From positions 1-52,246 of the forward strand of contig CAKRIZ010000010.1 in the NCBI GenBank assembly GCA_934351445.1: a DNA stretch of 52,246 nucleotides, written 5' to 3'. This stretch comes from an uncultured Eubacterium sp. (lineage in GTDB: Bacteria > Bacillota > Clostridia > Lachnospirales > Lachnospiraceae). This document shows positions 26,826-36,335 of the stretch, piece after piece. The notes below the pieces were generated by a model that was given only the letters and a program-made list of their open reading frames with translations, made no database searches and had not been told where the DNA came from. Position numbers and translations under genes: made by a program. Every line of letters starts with the position of its first letter. Position 1 is the first letter of the stretch.

Positions 26826-29800
26826 ATGGCGTTACATCTGATATTGGGAAATTCCGGAGCCGGTAAGTCAGATCGGCTCTATGAACATATTTTGGCAGAG
26901 GCCGGAAAGTATCCGAAGCGCACCTATTATGTGCTGGTGCCGGAGCAGTTTACGATGGCGACGCAGCGTGAATTTGTCAGCCGCCAGAAAAACCATGCGA
27001 TTTTAAACGTGGATGTTCTGAGCTTCAAGCGTCTGGCTTACCGCGTGCTTGAGGAGTTGGGCAGGGATACACTGCAGGTACTTGAGGATACCGGTAAGAA
27101 TCTGATCCTGCGCAAACTGGCCGGGGATCTCGAACCGCGTCTGAAGGTGATGCAGGGCAGTCTGCACCGGATCGGTTATATTGATGAGATTAAGTCCTTC
27201 CTGACGGAGCTGGCGCAGTACCGGATTGCTCCCGATACACTGGATGAGATGGCGCTGCAGCCGGGGATCTCACCGCTTCTGGCGGCAAAGCTGGCCGATA
27301 TACAACTGCTCTATACGGCATTTCTGCAGGAGATAGAGGGGGATTATCTGCTCGCGGAGGAAGTGGTGGAGTATCTGGCGCAGCTTGTGCCGCAGTCGTC
27401 ATTATTTGATGATGCAGTACTGGTATTTGACGGATTTACCGGATTCACACCGGTTCAGCAGACATTTCTCGAAGCAGTGTTTCCGGTTGTGCGGGATTGC
27501 TATGTTGTGTTGACAATTGATGCGGGAGAAGATTTTTTTGCTGCAAGCGATGTGGAACAGCTGTTCTACCTTTCCAGAAAGACCATTCATACATTGATGG
27601 ATATTGCAGGACGCACACAGGTAGAGGTTTGTGAGCCTGAGGTGTGTCATGATGGGCAGCAGTGCCGCTTTGCAGATGCACCACTGCTCTACCATCTGGA
27701 GCAGAATCTGTTCCGGCTGCGGCAGCAGCCGTATGCAGGCAGCATGGATGGACAGGAACAGTTGCATCTGTTAGGCTTTGCAAAGCCGTTAGACGAACTG
27801 CGCTATGCGGCGCAGGAGATCAGACGGCTCGTGAGGGAGGGACTCCGGTATCGTGAGATCGCGATTGTATCCGGCGATGTGGAGCTATATGCCTCCTATG
27901 TGCCACAGGTATTTTCGGAGTATGGGATTCCCTACTTTTTAGACCAGACGAGTCCGATTCTGTTTCATCCGTTGCTGGAGTGTGTGCGTGGATTGTTGGA
28001 GCTGGCCAGGCGGGAGTTTTTGTATCACGAATTATCTTATGAGAGCATCATGCGTGTGCTCAAATCCGGTTTGCTGCCGGTAGAGGCGCGTCAGGCAGAC
28101 CTGTTGGAAAACTATGTGCTCGCCCGCGGTATCAACCGCCGCCGGCGCTGGCAGGACCGGTGGGTCATCTGTCCGGACTGGCTGACGGCAGATGAACTGC
28201 AGGAACTTGACCTGATACGTGCACAGCTGATGGAAGTATTAGATCCGTATCTGACAGTGATGGCAGATGCCCATGCAGATGTGCGGGCACGTACAGCTGC
28301 ACTCTATGAAGTGATGACCGCCTGGAAACTGGCAGACAGTGATCCGGATGGGCGCATCTGGCGTATACTCATGGAGCTGTTTGACAAGCTGGTCGGGCTG
28401 CTCGGAGAGGAAGTGCTGCCGGTAGATGAATATATTGATGTGCTGGAGGCCGGTTTCGAGGGCGCAGAGGTAGCTGTGATTCCGCCCGGTTTTGACCAGG
28501 TACTGGTCGGAGATATCGAACGGACGAGACTGGATCATATCAAAGTACTGTTTTTCCTCGGAGTCAATGACGGCGTGATCCCGCGTGTGGCAAACGAAGG
28601 TGGGATTCTCAGCCAGCCGGAGCGCCAGATGCTCGCGCAGGCACATTATGAGCTGGCGCCGACGGCACGCGAGCGGGCATTTATCCAACGCTTTTATCTG
28701 TATCTGAATCTGACAAAACCATCGGAGCGGCTCTACCTGACGTTTGCAGGACGCGGGGCGGATGGTGCATCGAGACGGAGGTCATACCTGATCGGACAGC
28801 TGCTGCGCCTGTTCCCGGATCTGACCGTCACAGATTATACGGGACAGGAACAGGATCTGATGATGCGGATTGAGACACCGAAGGCAGCATTCCGGCTGTT
28901 GGGCGATGGCATGGAGAACGCAAAGACAGGAAATGCTTCGCCGCAATGGAGGGCGCTGTTCGCCTGGTATGGCAGGCAGGCAGAATGGCAGGATGCGCTC
29001 GGGCGGCTGTTGGATGCCGCTTTTTACCGCTATGGACAGGAGGCACTGCCGGCAGATGTGAGCCATATGCTGTATGGAATGGTGCTGGAAAACAGTGTGA
29101 CGCGTCTGGAACGGTTTGCAGCGTGTGCGTATGAACATTTCCTGACTTACGGCCTGCATCTGCGGCCGAGGGAGGAGCATACCTTTGAGGCAGTCGATTT
29201 CGGTAATCTGGTGCACACGGCACTCGAACACTATGCGCGCGGACTGGCAGACAGCGATTATGACTGGTTTGATGCGCCGGAGGATGTGCGCAGACAGCTT
29301 GGAGACCGGGCGATGCAGACAGCGATGGCACAGACACGCAATGATGCATTATATACTTCGGCGAAAAACCGCTATCTTGTGACGCGTATCGAACATCTGC
29401 TGCATCAGACGGTAGATACGCTGACCAGGCAGGTGCGCAAGGGACGGTTTCTGCCGGCAGCGTATGAGGTCGGCTTTGGCATGGCAGACCATCTGGATGT
29501 GGCAGAGTTTGCACTCAGCGGGGAAGAACGGATGCGCCTGCGTGGACGGATTGACCGCGTAGATGTGATGGAGCATGGGGCAGATACCTATGTGAAGATC
29601 ATTGATTATAAGTCGGGACAGACAAAGTTCTCTCTGTTGTCCATGTATCACGGATTGCAGCTGCAGCTGGTCGTATATCTGAATGCAGCCATGGAGCTAT
29701 TGCGGCAGCGGCCGCATACAGGAGAGATCCTTCCGGCAGGTATTTTCTATTATCATGTGGATGAGCCTGTCATTCAGACAGAGGGCAGTGTGGATGAGGA

Positions 29801-30230
29801 GCAGATCTGGCAGGGTGTCTTTGAACGCCTGCGGCTGGATGGCATCGTGAATGCAGATCCGGATGTCTACGGTGCGATGGATACGGAGTTTACAGACCGA
29901 TCAGATGTCATTCCGGTCGCCCGGACAAAGAGTGGTGAGTTGTCCAAGACGTCAAAGGTCTATGATACGGATCAGTTCCGGATGATGAGTGAATATGTGA
30001 ATCAGACGATGATAGGGCTCGGACAGCGCATGCTCTCAGGTGAGATCGCGGCATCCCCGTATGAACTCAAGGGAAAGACTGCATGTACCTGGTGCAGCTA
30101 CCGCAGTATCTGCGGGTTTGATGAACGGCTGGATGGCTGCAGCTATCGCAGACTGGACCGGATGGGGACGGAAAACGAGATCTTTGATCAGATGCAGCAG
30201 TCGCTGGATCACAAAAAGGAGGAAGGTTGA
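26826..30230 (+). CDS. addB: ATP-dependent helicase/nuclease subunit B
   Basis: The protein has 1134 residues. It is the AddB subunit of the AddAB end-resection enzyme for double-strand-break repair, which acts at Chi. The N-terminus has Walker A LGNSGAGKS (7-15). The C-terminal RecB-type nuclease shows IIDYKSG and LQLQLVVYL. Four Cys fit the AddB iron-sulfur staple: one in FAACAYEHFL and three in ACTWCSYRSICGF. It starts 15 bp after the permease stop and its stop touches the addA leader, so addB-addA are coupled. Confidence 0.95.
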   Translation: MALHLILGNSGAGKSDRLYEHILAEAGKYPKRTYYVLVPEQFTMATQREFVSRQKNHAILNVDVLSFKRLAYRVLEELGRDTLQVLEDTGKNLILRKLAGDLEPRLKVMQGSLHRIGYIDEIKSFLTELAQYRIAPDTLDEMALQPGISPLLAAKLADIQLLYTAFLQEIEGDYLLAEEVVEYLAQLVPQSSLFDDAVLVFDGFTGFTPVQQTFLEAVFPVVRDCYVVLTIDAGEDFFAASDVEQLFYLSRKTIHTLMDIAGRTQVEVCEPEVCHDGQQCRFADAPLLYHLEQNLFRLRQQPYAGSMDGQEQLHLLGFAKPLDELRYAAQEIRRLVREGLRYREIAIVSGDVELYASYVPQVFSEYGIPYFLDQTSPILFHPLLECVRGLLELARREFLYHELSYESIMRVLKSGLLPVEARQADLLENYVLARGINRRRRWQDRWVICPDWLTADELQELDLIRAQLMEVLDPYLTVMADAHADVRARTAALYEVMTAWKLADSDPDGRIWRILMELFDKLVGLLGEEVLPVDEYIDVLEAGFEGAEVAVIPPGFDQVLVGDIERTRLDHIKVLFFLGVNDGVIPRVANEGGILSQPERQMLAQAHYELAPTARERAFIQRFYLYLNLTKPSERLYLTFAGRGADGASRRRSYLIGQLLRLFPDLTVTDYTGQEQDLMMRIETPKAAFRLLGDGMENAKTGNASPQWRALFAWYGRQAEWQDALGRLLDAAFYRYGQEALPADVSHMLYGMVLENSVTRLERFAACAYEHFLTYGLHLRPREEHTFEAVDFGNLVHTALEHYARGLADSDYDWFDAPEDVRRQLGDRAMQTAMAQTRNDALYTSAKNRYLVTRIEHLLHQTVDTLTRQVRKGRFLPAAYEVGFGMADHLDVAEFALSGEERMRLRGRIDRVDVMEHGADTYVKIIDYKSGQTKFSLLSMYHGLQLQLVVYLNAAMELLRQRPHTGEILPAGIFYYHVDEPVIQTEGSVDEEQIWQGVFERLRLDGIVNADPDVYGAMDTEFTDRSDVIPVARTKSGELSKTSKVYDTDQFRMMSEYVNQTMIGLGQRMLSGEIAASPYELKGKTACTWCSYRSICGFDERLDGCSYRRLDRMGTENEIFDQMQQSLDHKKEEG

Positions 30231-30232
30231 CG

Positions 30233-33200
30233 ATGGGGGTAACATGGACCGAGCAGCAACAGCAGGTCATTGACCTGCGGGGCTGTAACCTGCTCGTCTC
30301 GGCGGCAGCCGGCAGTGGCAAGACAGCAGTGCTCGTAGAGCGTATCATACAAAAGGTGCTGGATGAGGATCACCCGGTGGATATCGACCGCCTGCTTGTC
30401 GTGACATTCACGAAAGCGGCAGCCGCAGAGATGCGGGAACGTGTTGCAAAAGCAATCGAGGCGCGCATGGTGCAGGAGCCCGGCAATGCATATCTGAACC
30501 GTCAGTATACACTCGTACACCATGCACAGATCACAACGATCGACAGCTTCTGCCTGTATGTTGTGAAGAATTACTTTCAGTGTATTGATCTGGAACCGGG
30601 ATTTCGCGTGGGGGATCCGGGAGAATTGTCACTGTTGGCGGAGGATGTGCTGACAGAGGTACTCGAACGCTGGTATGATGAGGCAGATGAGTCATTTATC
30701 CGGTTTGTAGATAATTATGCAACTGCAAAAAGTGACGCGCCAATCGCACAGATGGTACAGAATCTGTATACGTTTTCGACCAGTTATCCGTGGCCGCAGG
30801 AGTGGCTTCAGAGTCTGTGTGTTCCGTATGAGCCGGATAGGCTCACGCCAGAGGCACTGGCAAGTGATGATAGCTGGCTGCAGGAGCTGCTTGTATATCT
30901 GCATGCGGTACTCCGCGGGGAACGTGCGCAGATGGAGCTGGCACGCAGGCTGTGTGAGGAGCCGGATGGACCGGACATGTATCTTGACAATATCAGCTAT
31001 GTGATCGGGCAGATGGAGCGTCTGGATACAGTCAGTGATTATGATGAACTGGGACGGGCGATCGATGCGGTTGACTTTGGTAGACTCGGTGTCAGACGCG
31101 GGTTCACCGGTGATAAGGGTATGCAGGAACTGGTGAAATCACTGCGGACACAGGTAAAGGATGAACTGCAGAAACTGCATAAAAAGTATTTTGCACGGAC
31201 ACTGGCAGAACAGGCAGAAGATCTGGTGATCACCGGACAGGCGGTACGTGTATTAGCAAAACTGACTATGGATTATGCAGATGCATACAGTAGGCAGAAA
31301 CAGGAACGCGGGCTGTTGGATTTTTCCGATATCGAACATATGGCGCTGCGGATTCTGGTTGACGGGCAGACGAAGGAGCCGACCGGAGTCGCACGCGAGT
31401 TCCAATCGCTGTTTGAGGAGGTCATGATTGACGAGTATCAGGATTCCAATTATGTGCAGGAGGCGATCCTGTCTGCGGTATCAGGTGGTGATGGCAGGGA
31501 CAACTGTTTTATGGTTGGGGATGTCAAGCAGAGTATCTACCGGTTCCGTTTGGCGAGACCGGAATTGTTTATGGAGAAATATGATACCTACACGGAGGAG
31601 GCTTCGCCCTGCCGGAAGGTCTGTCTGAAGCAGAACTTCCGCAGTCGTTCCCAGGTACTCGACAGTGTCAATGACCTGTTTTACAGGATTATGCAGCGTG
31701 ACGTCGGTGGAGTGGAATACGACCGGGATGCAGCACTCTATCCGGGTGCGGCATATCCGGATGCACCGCAGAAAGATGCCTATCGGACGCGGATTCTGCT
31801 CGCGGATAGTGCAGCAGAATGTCTGGATGCATCCGGGGCAGACAATGCAAAAGAGCTGGAGGCTGCCATGATCGCGGAAGAGATCGGGAGGGTCATGTCA
31901 TCACAGCAGATCTCGGATGGAGAGGGTGGCTTGCGTCCGGTACAGTACTCGGATATTGTGATTCTGCTGCGGTCGCCCGGCTCCTGGGGCGATGAACTCG
32001 CGGAGCAGCTGGCAGCGCGTGGAATCCCGTCCCATCAGATGTCACAGACCGGGTATTTTGGCACTTCGGAGGTACAGACGGTGCTCGGACTGTGCCAGGT
32101 CATCGATAATCCACTACAGGATATACCGCTGGCAGCTGTGATGCGAAGCATGTTTTTTGGTTTTACGGATGCACAGCTGGCACAGATCCGGCTCGTGGGT
32201 GAGCACGCATTTTTCTATGACCATGTTGCAGCTTATGCCGCGGAGGGGACGGATCCGGCATTACGGGATAGATGCAGCCATTTTGTGGAACGGATAGATA
32301 GCTACCGGGAACTGGCGAGACATCTGAGTGTACATGATCTGTTGGATCAGATCCTGCGCGAGAGCAATTATCTGAATCTGGTGCGTGTGCTGCCGGCAGG
32401 TGAGCGGCGGCTGGCTAATGTAGAGATGCTGTTGCAGCATGCAGCCGGGTTCGAGCGTATGAGCTACCAGGGTCTGTTTTCCTTTATCCGGTATATGGAG
32501 CAGCTGCAAAAGTACGAGGTAGATTACGGTGAGGCAGATGTGACGGGGGAGCATGAGAATGTCGTGCGCATCATGAGTATCCACAAGAGTAAGGGGCTGG
32601 AGTTCCCGGTCGTGTTTGTCAGTGGGCTTGGCCGGAGATTCAATAAAAAGGACAGCGAGGATACGATGATTCTCGACAGTACCTATGGGATCGGACTGAC
32701 CTGTGCAGAGGGAAAACGCCATAGAAAGCGCACGACCCTGTTAAAAGAAATGATCGCGGCGCATATTGCCGGGGATAATATAGGCGAGGAACTGCGTGTG
32801 TTGTATGTGGCACTCACGCGGGCAAAGGAACAGCTCATACTGACGGGAACGCAGAAGGGATTGGAGAATGGCTTGCTCCGTTATGAGCTGCAGTCAGAAT
32901 CAGAGGCTTCTTTTCTGGATCGGCGGGAGGCAGGATGCTATCTCGACTGGATCATGCCGGGAGCCTATCGCCATCCGGAGCATCTGTCAATTGAGACATA
33001 TGAGAACTGTGATTTTGTCATGCATGAGCAGCTTCATGAGGCAGAGCAGTATATACAAAAAGAACAGCTGCTCGGACAGCTGGAGGACGTAGACCCTCAG
33101 GTGTATGAGACCATTGACGAACGCCTGCGCAGCAGCTATCCATATGAGGATGAAGTCGCGTTGCGCACAAAGGTATCGGTATCTGAGATCAAACATAGAA

Positions 33201-33880
33201 ATATGATTCTGGAGCCGGGCGATGAGGAGGCGCTTGCCTGGTATGCACGGAGTGGGAATGAAGCAGGGCAGGAATTGTATGTGCCGCGCTTTATGCGTGC
33301 AACGGACGCAGCGTCTGCAGATGCACCGAACCGCGGTGCGCTGCGCGGTACAGCCATGCACCGGATGATGGAATGTCTGGACTATGGTGCACTGGAGGCA
33401 CTGGCAGCCGGTGCGCGTGTGCAGGAATCGGAATTGATGGCGGAGATCACCAGGCAGAGGGATGTACTCTGTGAAAATGGACGTTTGCAGGCAGAGGCAG
33501 CGCAGCTGATCAATGTCCGGCGGGTTGCACATTTTCTACAGACGGATCTTGCCGGCAGAATTATGCAAGCGCATACACATGACATGCTCTACAGAGAGCA
33601 GCCATTTGTTATGGGACTTCCGGCGTGTGAGACAGATCCACAGATCCACAGCAGCCAGCTTGTACTGGTACAGGGTATCATCGACTTGTATTTCGAGGAG
33701 GATGGCGGGCTGGTACTGCTCGACTATAAGACCGATGCAGTGCGTGAGTCATCGCAGCTTTTGGATCGCTATCAGACACAGATGGATCTGTATGCACGCG
33801 CATTGGCTGCTGCGACCGGCAAACCGGTCAGGGAAAAACTGATCTATTCGTTCCGGTTGGAACAGATCATACAGGCATAA
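30233..33880 (+). CDS. addA: ATP-dependent helicase/nuclease subunit A
   Basis: The protein has about 1215 residues. It is the UvrD-like 3'-5' helicase and nuclease subunit of AddAB. Motifs include TEQQQQVID (Q motif), SAAAGSGKTAVL (Walker A), MIDEYQDSN (Walker B), LKQNFRS, SIHKSKGLEFPVVF and VALTRAKEQL. The C-terminal nuclease shows GLVLLDYKTDAV and YQTQMDLYA. I prefer ATG at 30233 with AAGGAGG upstream; an in-frame TTG at 30227 overlaps the addB stop. Confidence 0.95.
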   Translation: MGVTWTEQQQQVIDLRGCNLLVSAAAGSGKTAVLVERIIQKVLDEDHPVDIDRLLVVTFTKAAAAEMRERVAKAIEARMVQEPGNAYLNRQYTLVHHAQITTIDSFCLYVVKNYFQCIDLEPGFRVGDPGELSLLAEDVLTEVLERWYDEADESFIRFVDNYATAKSDAPIAQMVQNLYTFSTSYPWPQEWLQSLCVPYEPDRLTPEALASDDSWLQELLVYLHAVLRGERAQMELARRLCEEPDGPDMYLDNISYVIGQMERLDTVSDYDELGRAIDAVDFGRLGVRRGFTGDKGMQELVKSLRTQVKDELQKLHKKYFARTLAEQAEDLVITGQAVRVLAKLTMDYADAYSRQKQERGLLDFSDIEHMALRILVDGQTKEPTGVAREFQSLFEEVMIDEYQDSNYVQEAILSAVSGGDGRDNCFMVGDVKQSIYRFRLARPELFMEKYDTYTEEASPCRKVCLKQNFRSRSQVLDSVNDLFYRIMQRDVGGVEYDRDAALYPGAAYPDAPQKDAYRTRILLADSAAECLDASGADNAKELEAAMIAEEIGRVMSSQQISDGEGGLRPVQYSDIVILLRSPGSWGDELAEQLAARGIPSHQMSQTGYFGTSEVQTVLGLCQVIDNPLQDIPLAAVMRSMFFGFTDAQLAQIRLVGEHAFFYDHVAAYAAEGTDPALRDRCSHFVERIDSYRELARHLSVHDLLDQILRESNYLNLVRVLPAGERRLANVEMLLQHAAGFERMSYQGLFSFIRYMEQLQKYEVDYGEADVTGEHENVVRIMSIHKSKGLEFPVVFVSGLGRRFNKKDSEDTMILDSTYGIGLTCAEGKRHRKRTTLLKEMIAAHIAGDNIGEELRVLYVALTRAKEQLILTGTQKGLENGLLRYELQSESEASFLDRREAGCYLDWIMPGAYRHPEHLSIETYENCDFVMHEQLHEAEQYIQKEQLLGQLEDVDPQVYETIDERLRSSYPYEDEVALRTKVSVSEIKHRNMILEPGDEEALAWYARSGNEAGQELYVPRFMRATDAASADAPNRGALRGTAMHRMMECLDYGALEALAAGARVQESELMAEITRQRDVLCENGRLQAEAAQLINVRRVAHFLQTDLAGRIMQAHTHDMLYREQPFVMGLPACETDPQIHSSQLVLVQGIIDLYFEEDGGLVLLDYKTDAVRESSQLLDRYQTQMDLYARALAAATGKPVREKLIYSFRLEQIIQA

Positions 33881-33890
33881 GGAGAATCAT

Positions 33891-34469
33891 ATGAATTATA
33901 TATTAGCATCACAGTCACCGCGCAGGAGGGAACTGCTCGGTATGCTCGGCATCACATTTGATATCGAACCTGCCACAGGTGAAGAACGGCAGGTCGGCAC
34001 GACACCACAGGAGATTGTACGGAATCTCGCATCGGCAAAGGCCAGTGAGATCGCAGCACACCACACAGGGGAGGATGTGACGGTCATAGGTGCGGACACG
34101 ATCGTTGTCTGTGGGGGAGAGATCCTTGGCAAACCAAAAGACCGTGCAGATATGGAGCGCATGATCCGTATGTTATCGGGGCGCACACACGAGGTCTACA
34201 CGGGTGTGGCGATCTGCCGGGTCGGCGGTGGTGTGAGTGGGACAGATGGGCTCCGGACATTCGCGGAGTGTACCAGAGTACATTTTTACCCGATGAGTGA
34301 GGAGGAGATCGCCGCTTATGTTGCGCATTCGGATGGCATGGACAAGGCCGGTGCTTATGGAATCCAGAGTGATGCGGCTATCTATATCAGCGGCATTGAA
34401 GGAGATTATCAGAATGTTGTTGGTCTGCCGGTTGCAAGACTCTATCACGAACTGAGGGAAATGGCATAG
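33891..34469 (+). CDS. maf: Maf-family nucleoside triphosphate pyrophosphatase
   Basis: The 192-residue protein has the Maf P-loop-like start ILASQSPRRRELLGMLGI, the conserved ADTIVV, GKPKD and the C-terminal DKAGAYGIQ and VVGLPVARL. Maf proteins hydrolyse non-canonical or modified pyrimidine/UTP nucleotides, and overexpression affects septation. It follows addA by 10 bp and likely shares its transcript. Confidence 0.93.
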   Translation: MNYILASQSPRRRELLGMLGITFDIEPATGEERQVGTTPQEIVRNLASAKASEIAAHHTGEDVTVIGADTIVVCGGEILGKPKDRADMERMIRMLSGRTHEVYTGVAICRVGGGVSGTDGLRTFAECTRVHFYPMSEEEIAAYVAHSDGMDKAGAYGIQSDAAIYISGIEGDYQNVVGLPVARLYHELREMA

Positions 34470-34557
34470 AATATCATTGCCATTTTCTGGTAGATCCGTT
34501 AAGATAATAAGAGAATAAAAACGCGTTTTGCGCAAATCACAAAAGGAGAAAACGAGG

Positions 34558-34821
34558 ATGGGTTCGTACAGTGAACAGGATCTGCAGTCCTTTTTGGATC
34601 AGCAGTTACAGCTTTTTCCTGAGCCGGTAGCTGAGACACTGGAGGAGGCAGAGTATTTTCTGGAAGACTGCATGGCGGTCATATGTAAAAATAAAAAAGA
34701 AGTAAAGCAGTATTTTGAGGAGGAAGGCGTGGATCTGTGTGGGATGTCTGAGAGTGAACTGCTCGAACAGCCCGAGGTATTTGCGCTCGAAGGAGGCCGC
34801 TACCTGATTGTAGAGGCATAA
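34558..34821 (+). CDS. Small acidic protein of unknown function
   Basis: This gives 87 residues, acidic and helical, beginning MGSYSEQDLQSFLDQQLQLF, with two Cys-containing stretches (FLEDCMAVICKNK and DLCGMSE). I recognise no domain and see no signal peptide, so it should be cytoplasmic. ATG at 34558 has AGGAG about 10 bases upstream; a TTG 30 bases earlier is in frame but lacks support. It sits between maf and the FAD protein, each separated by short gaps. Confidence 0.65.
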   Translation: MGSYSEQDLQSFLDQQLQLFPEPVAETLEEAEYFLEDCMAVICKNKKEVKQYFEEEGVDLCGMSESELLEQPEVFALEGGRYLIVEA

Positions 34822-34870
34822 CGTTTTTGTGATTGAAATTCGATCACTATGAGGATACTGAATCGTGACA

Positions 34871-34910
34871 AATGAGTAGAAATGAGTAGAGATCAGTAGA
34901 AATGAGGGGG
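34871..34910 (+). repeat. 10-bp tandem repeat in front of the FAD protein gene
   Basis: Four degenerate units of AATGAGTAGA lie end to end and run into the GAGGGGG ribosome site. Copy-number change would alter leader spacing. Confidence 0.7.
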
Positions 34911-34917
34911 AATAGAT

Positions 34918-36318
34918 ATGAGTAAATATGATGTGATTATTATCGGTGCAGGTCCTTCCGGGATCTTCTGTGCCTATGAACTGATACACAGCCGGCCGGA
35001 GATGAAGGTGTTGCTGATTGAGAAAGGACGCAGAATCGAAGACCGGGCATGTCCGAAGCGAAAGACCAAAGTGTGTGTAGGCTGTACACCGTGCAGTATC
35101 ACGACCGGATTTGCGGGCGCAGGGGCATTTTCGGATGGCAAGCTGTCATTGTCGCCGGATGTCGGTGGCACGTTGCCGGAGATCCTCGGTTACGATGCAG
35201 CTTCGAGGCTGATTCATGAGTCGGATGACATTTATCTGAAGTTCGGTGCGGATACAAGTGTCTACGGTGTGGATAAGGAAAAAGAGATCCGGGAGATCCG
35301 CCGGAAAGCGATCAATGCGAACCTGAAACTGATCGAGTGCCCGATCCGTCACCTGGGTACGGAGGAAGGCTACAAGATCTATGCCAAGCTGCAGGCGCAT
35401 CTGCTTGAACAGGGTGTGGAGATGAAGTTCAATACGATGGTGGAACAGATCATTGTAGAGGATGGAACGGCGGTTGGCATCGTGACTGATAAGGGCGAGC
35501 GTTATGAGGCGGATGAGATTGTATCTGCGGTCGGACGTGAGGGCGCGGACTGGTTCTCACATCTCTGCAAGAAAATCGGTGTGGAGACTGAGGTCGGAAC
35601 CGTCGATATCGGTGTACGTGTAGAGGTACGTGACGAAGTCATGGATATGCTCAATAAGAATCTGTATGAGGCAAAACTGGTATATCATACACCGACATTT
35701 GATGACAAGGTGCGTACATTTTGTACGAATCCATCCGGTGAGGTGGCCACAGAATATTATGATAATGGTCTGGCAGTCGTCAATGGGCATGCGTATAAAT
35801 CGCAGGATATGAAAACCAACAATACCAATTTTGCATTGCTTGTATCGAAAAACTTTACGAAGCCGTTCAAGACACCGATCGAATATGGCAAGCAGATCGC
35901 ACAGCTATCGAATATGCTCTGTGATGGCAAGATCATGGTGCAGACTTATGGTGACTTCAAGAGGGGACGTAGAACGACAGAAGAGCGCCTGTGCCGTAAC
36001 AATCTGATCCCGACACTGAAGGATGCGGTACCGGGAGATCTGTCCCTCGTATTCCCGCACCGGATCATGGTCGATATCGAGGAAATGATTGAGGCACTGG
36101 ATAAGGTGACGCCCGGTATTGCCAGCGAGGAGACGCTGATGTATGGTGTAGAAGTCAAGTTCTACTCCAATAAAGTAGTCGTAAACCGTGATTTCGAGAC
36201 AAATATTCAAGGATTGCGTGCTATCGGGGACGGTGCGTCTGTGACGCGTGGGCTGCAACAGGCATCGGCCAATGGATTGTCTGTGGCGCGCAGTATCCTG
36301 CGTGCACATACGAAATGA
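34918..36318 (+). CDS. FAD-dependent oxidoreductase with cysteine cluster
   Basis: The 466-residue protein begins YDVIIIGAGPSGIFCAYEL (Rossmann FAD site) and ends with AIGDGASVTRGLQQASANG (second FAD contact). Residues 45-59 hold Cys45, Cys53, Cys56 and Cys59 in the form C-x7-CVGCTPC, close to the FAD, which might be redox-active or bind a metal or Fe-S centre. It matches the uncharacterised FAD-dependent protein family found widely in Firmicutes. Substrate and partner are unknown. A GAGGGGG ribosome site precedes the start. Confidence 0.8.
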   Translation: MSKYDVIIIGAGPSGIFCAYELIHSRPEMKVLLIEKGRRIEDRACPKRKTKVCVGCTPCSITTGFAGAGAFSDGKLSLSPDVGGTLPEILGYDAASRLIHESDDIYLKFGADTSVYGVDKEKEIREIRRKAINANLKLIECPIRHLGTEEGYKIYAKLQAHLLEQGVEMKFNTMVEQIIVEDGTAVGIVTDKGERYEADEIVSAVGREGADWFSHLCKKIGVETEVGTVDIGVRVEVRDEVMDMLNKNLYEAKLVYHTPTFDDKVRTFCTNPSGEVATEYYDNGLAVVNGHAYKSQDMKTNNTNFALLVSKNFTKPFKTPIEYGKQIAQLSNMLCDGKIMVQTYGDFKRGRRTTEERLCRNNLIPTLKDAVPGDLSLVFPHRIMVDIEEMIEALDKVTPGIASEETLMYGVEVKFYSNKVVVNRDFETNIQGLRAIGDGASVTRGLQQASANGLSVARSILRAHTK

Positions 36319-36335
36319 TCAGACAGGAGAATAAG

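Noticed and set aside
28828..29514. 228-codon minus-strand frame in addB
   Set aside because: It is antisense to well-supported addB sequence; Pro/Ala/His-rich composition is typical of shadows of GC-rich coding DNA.
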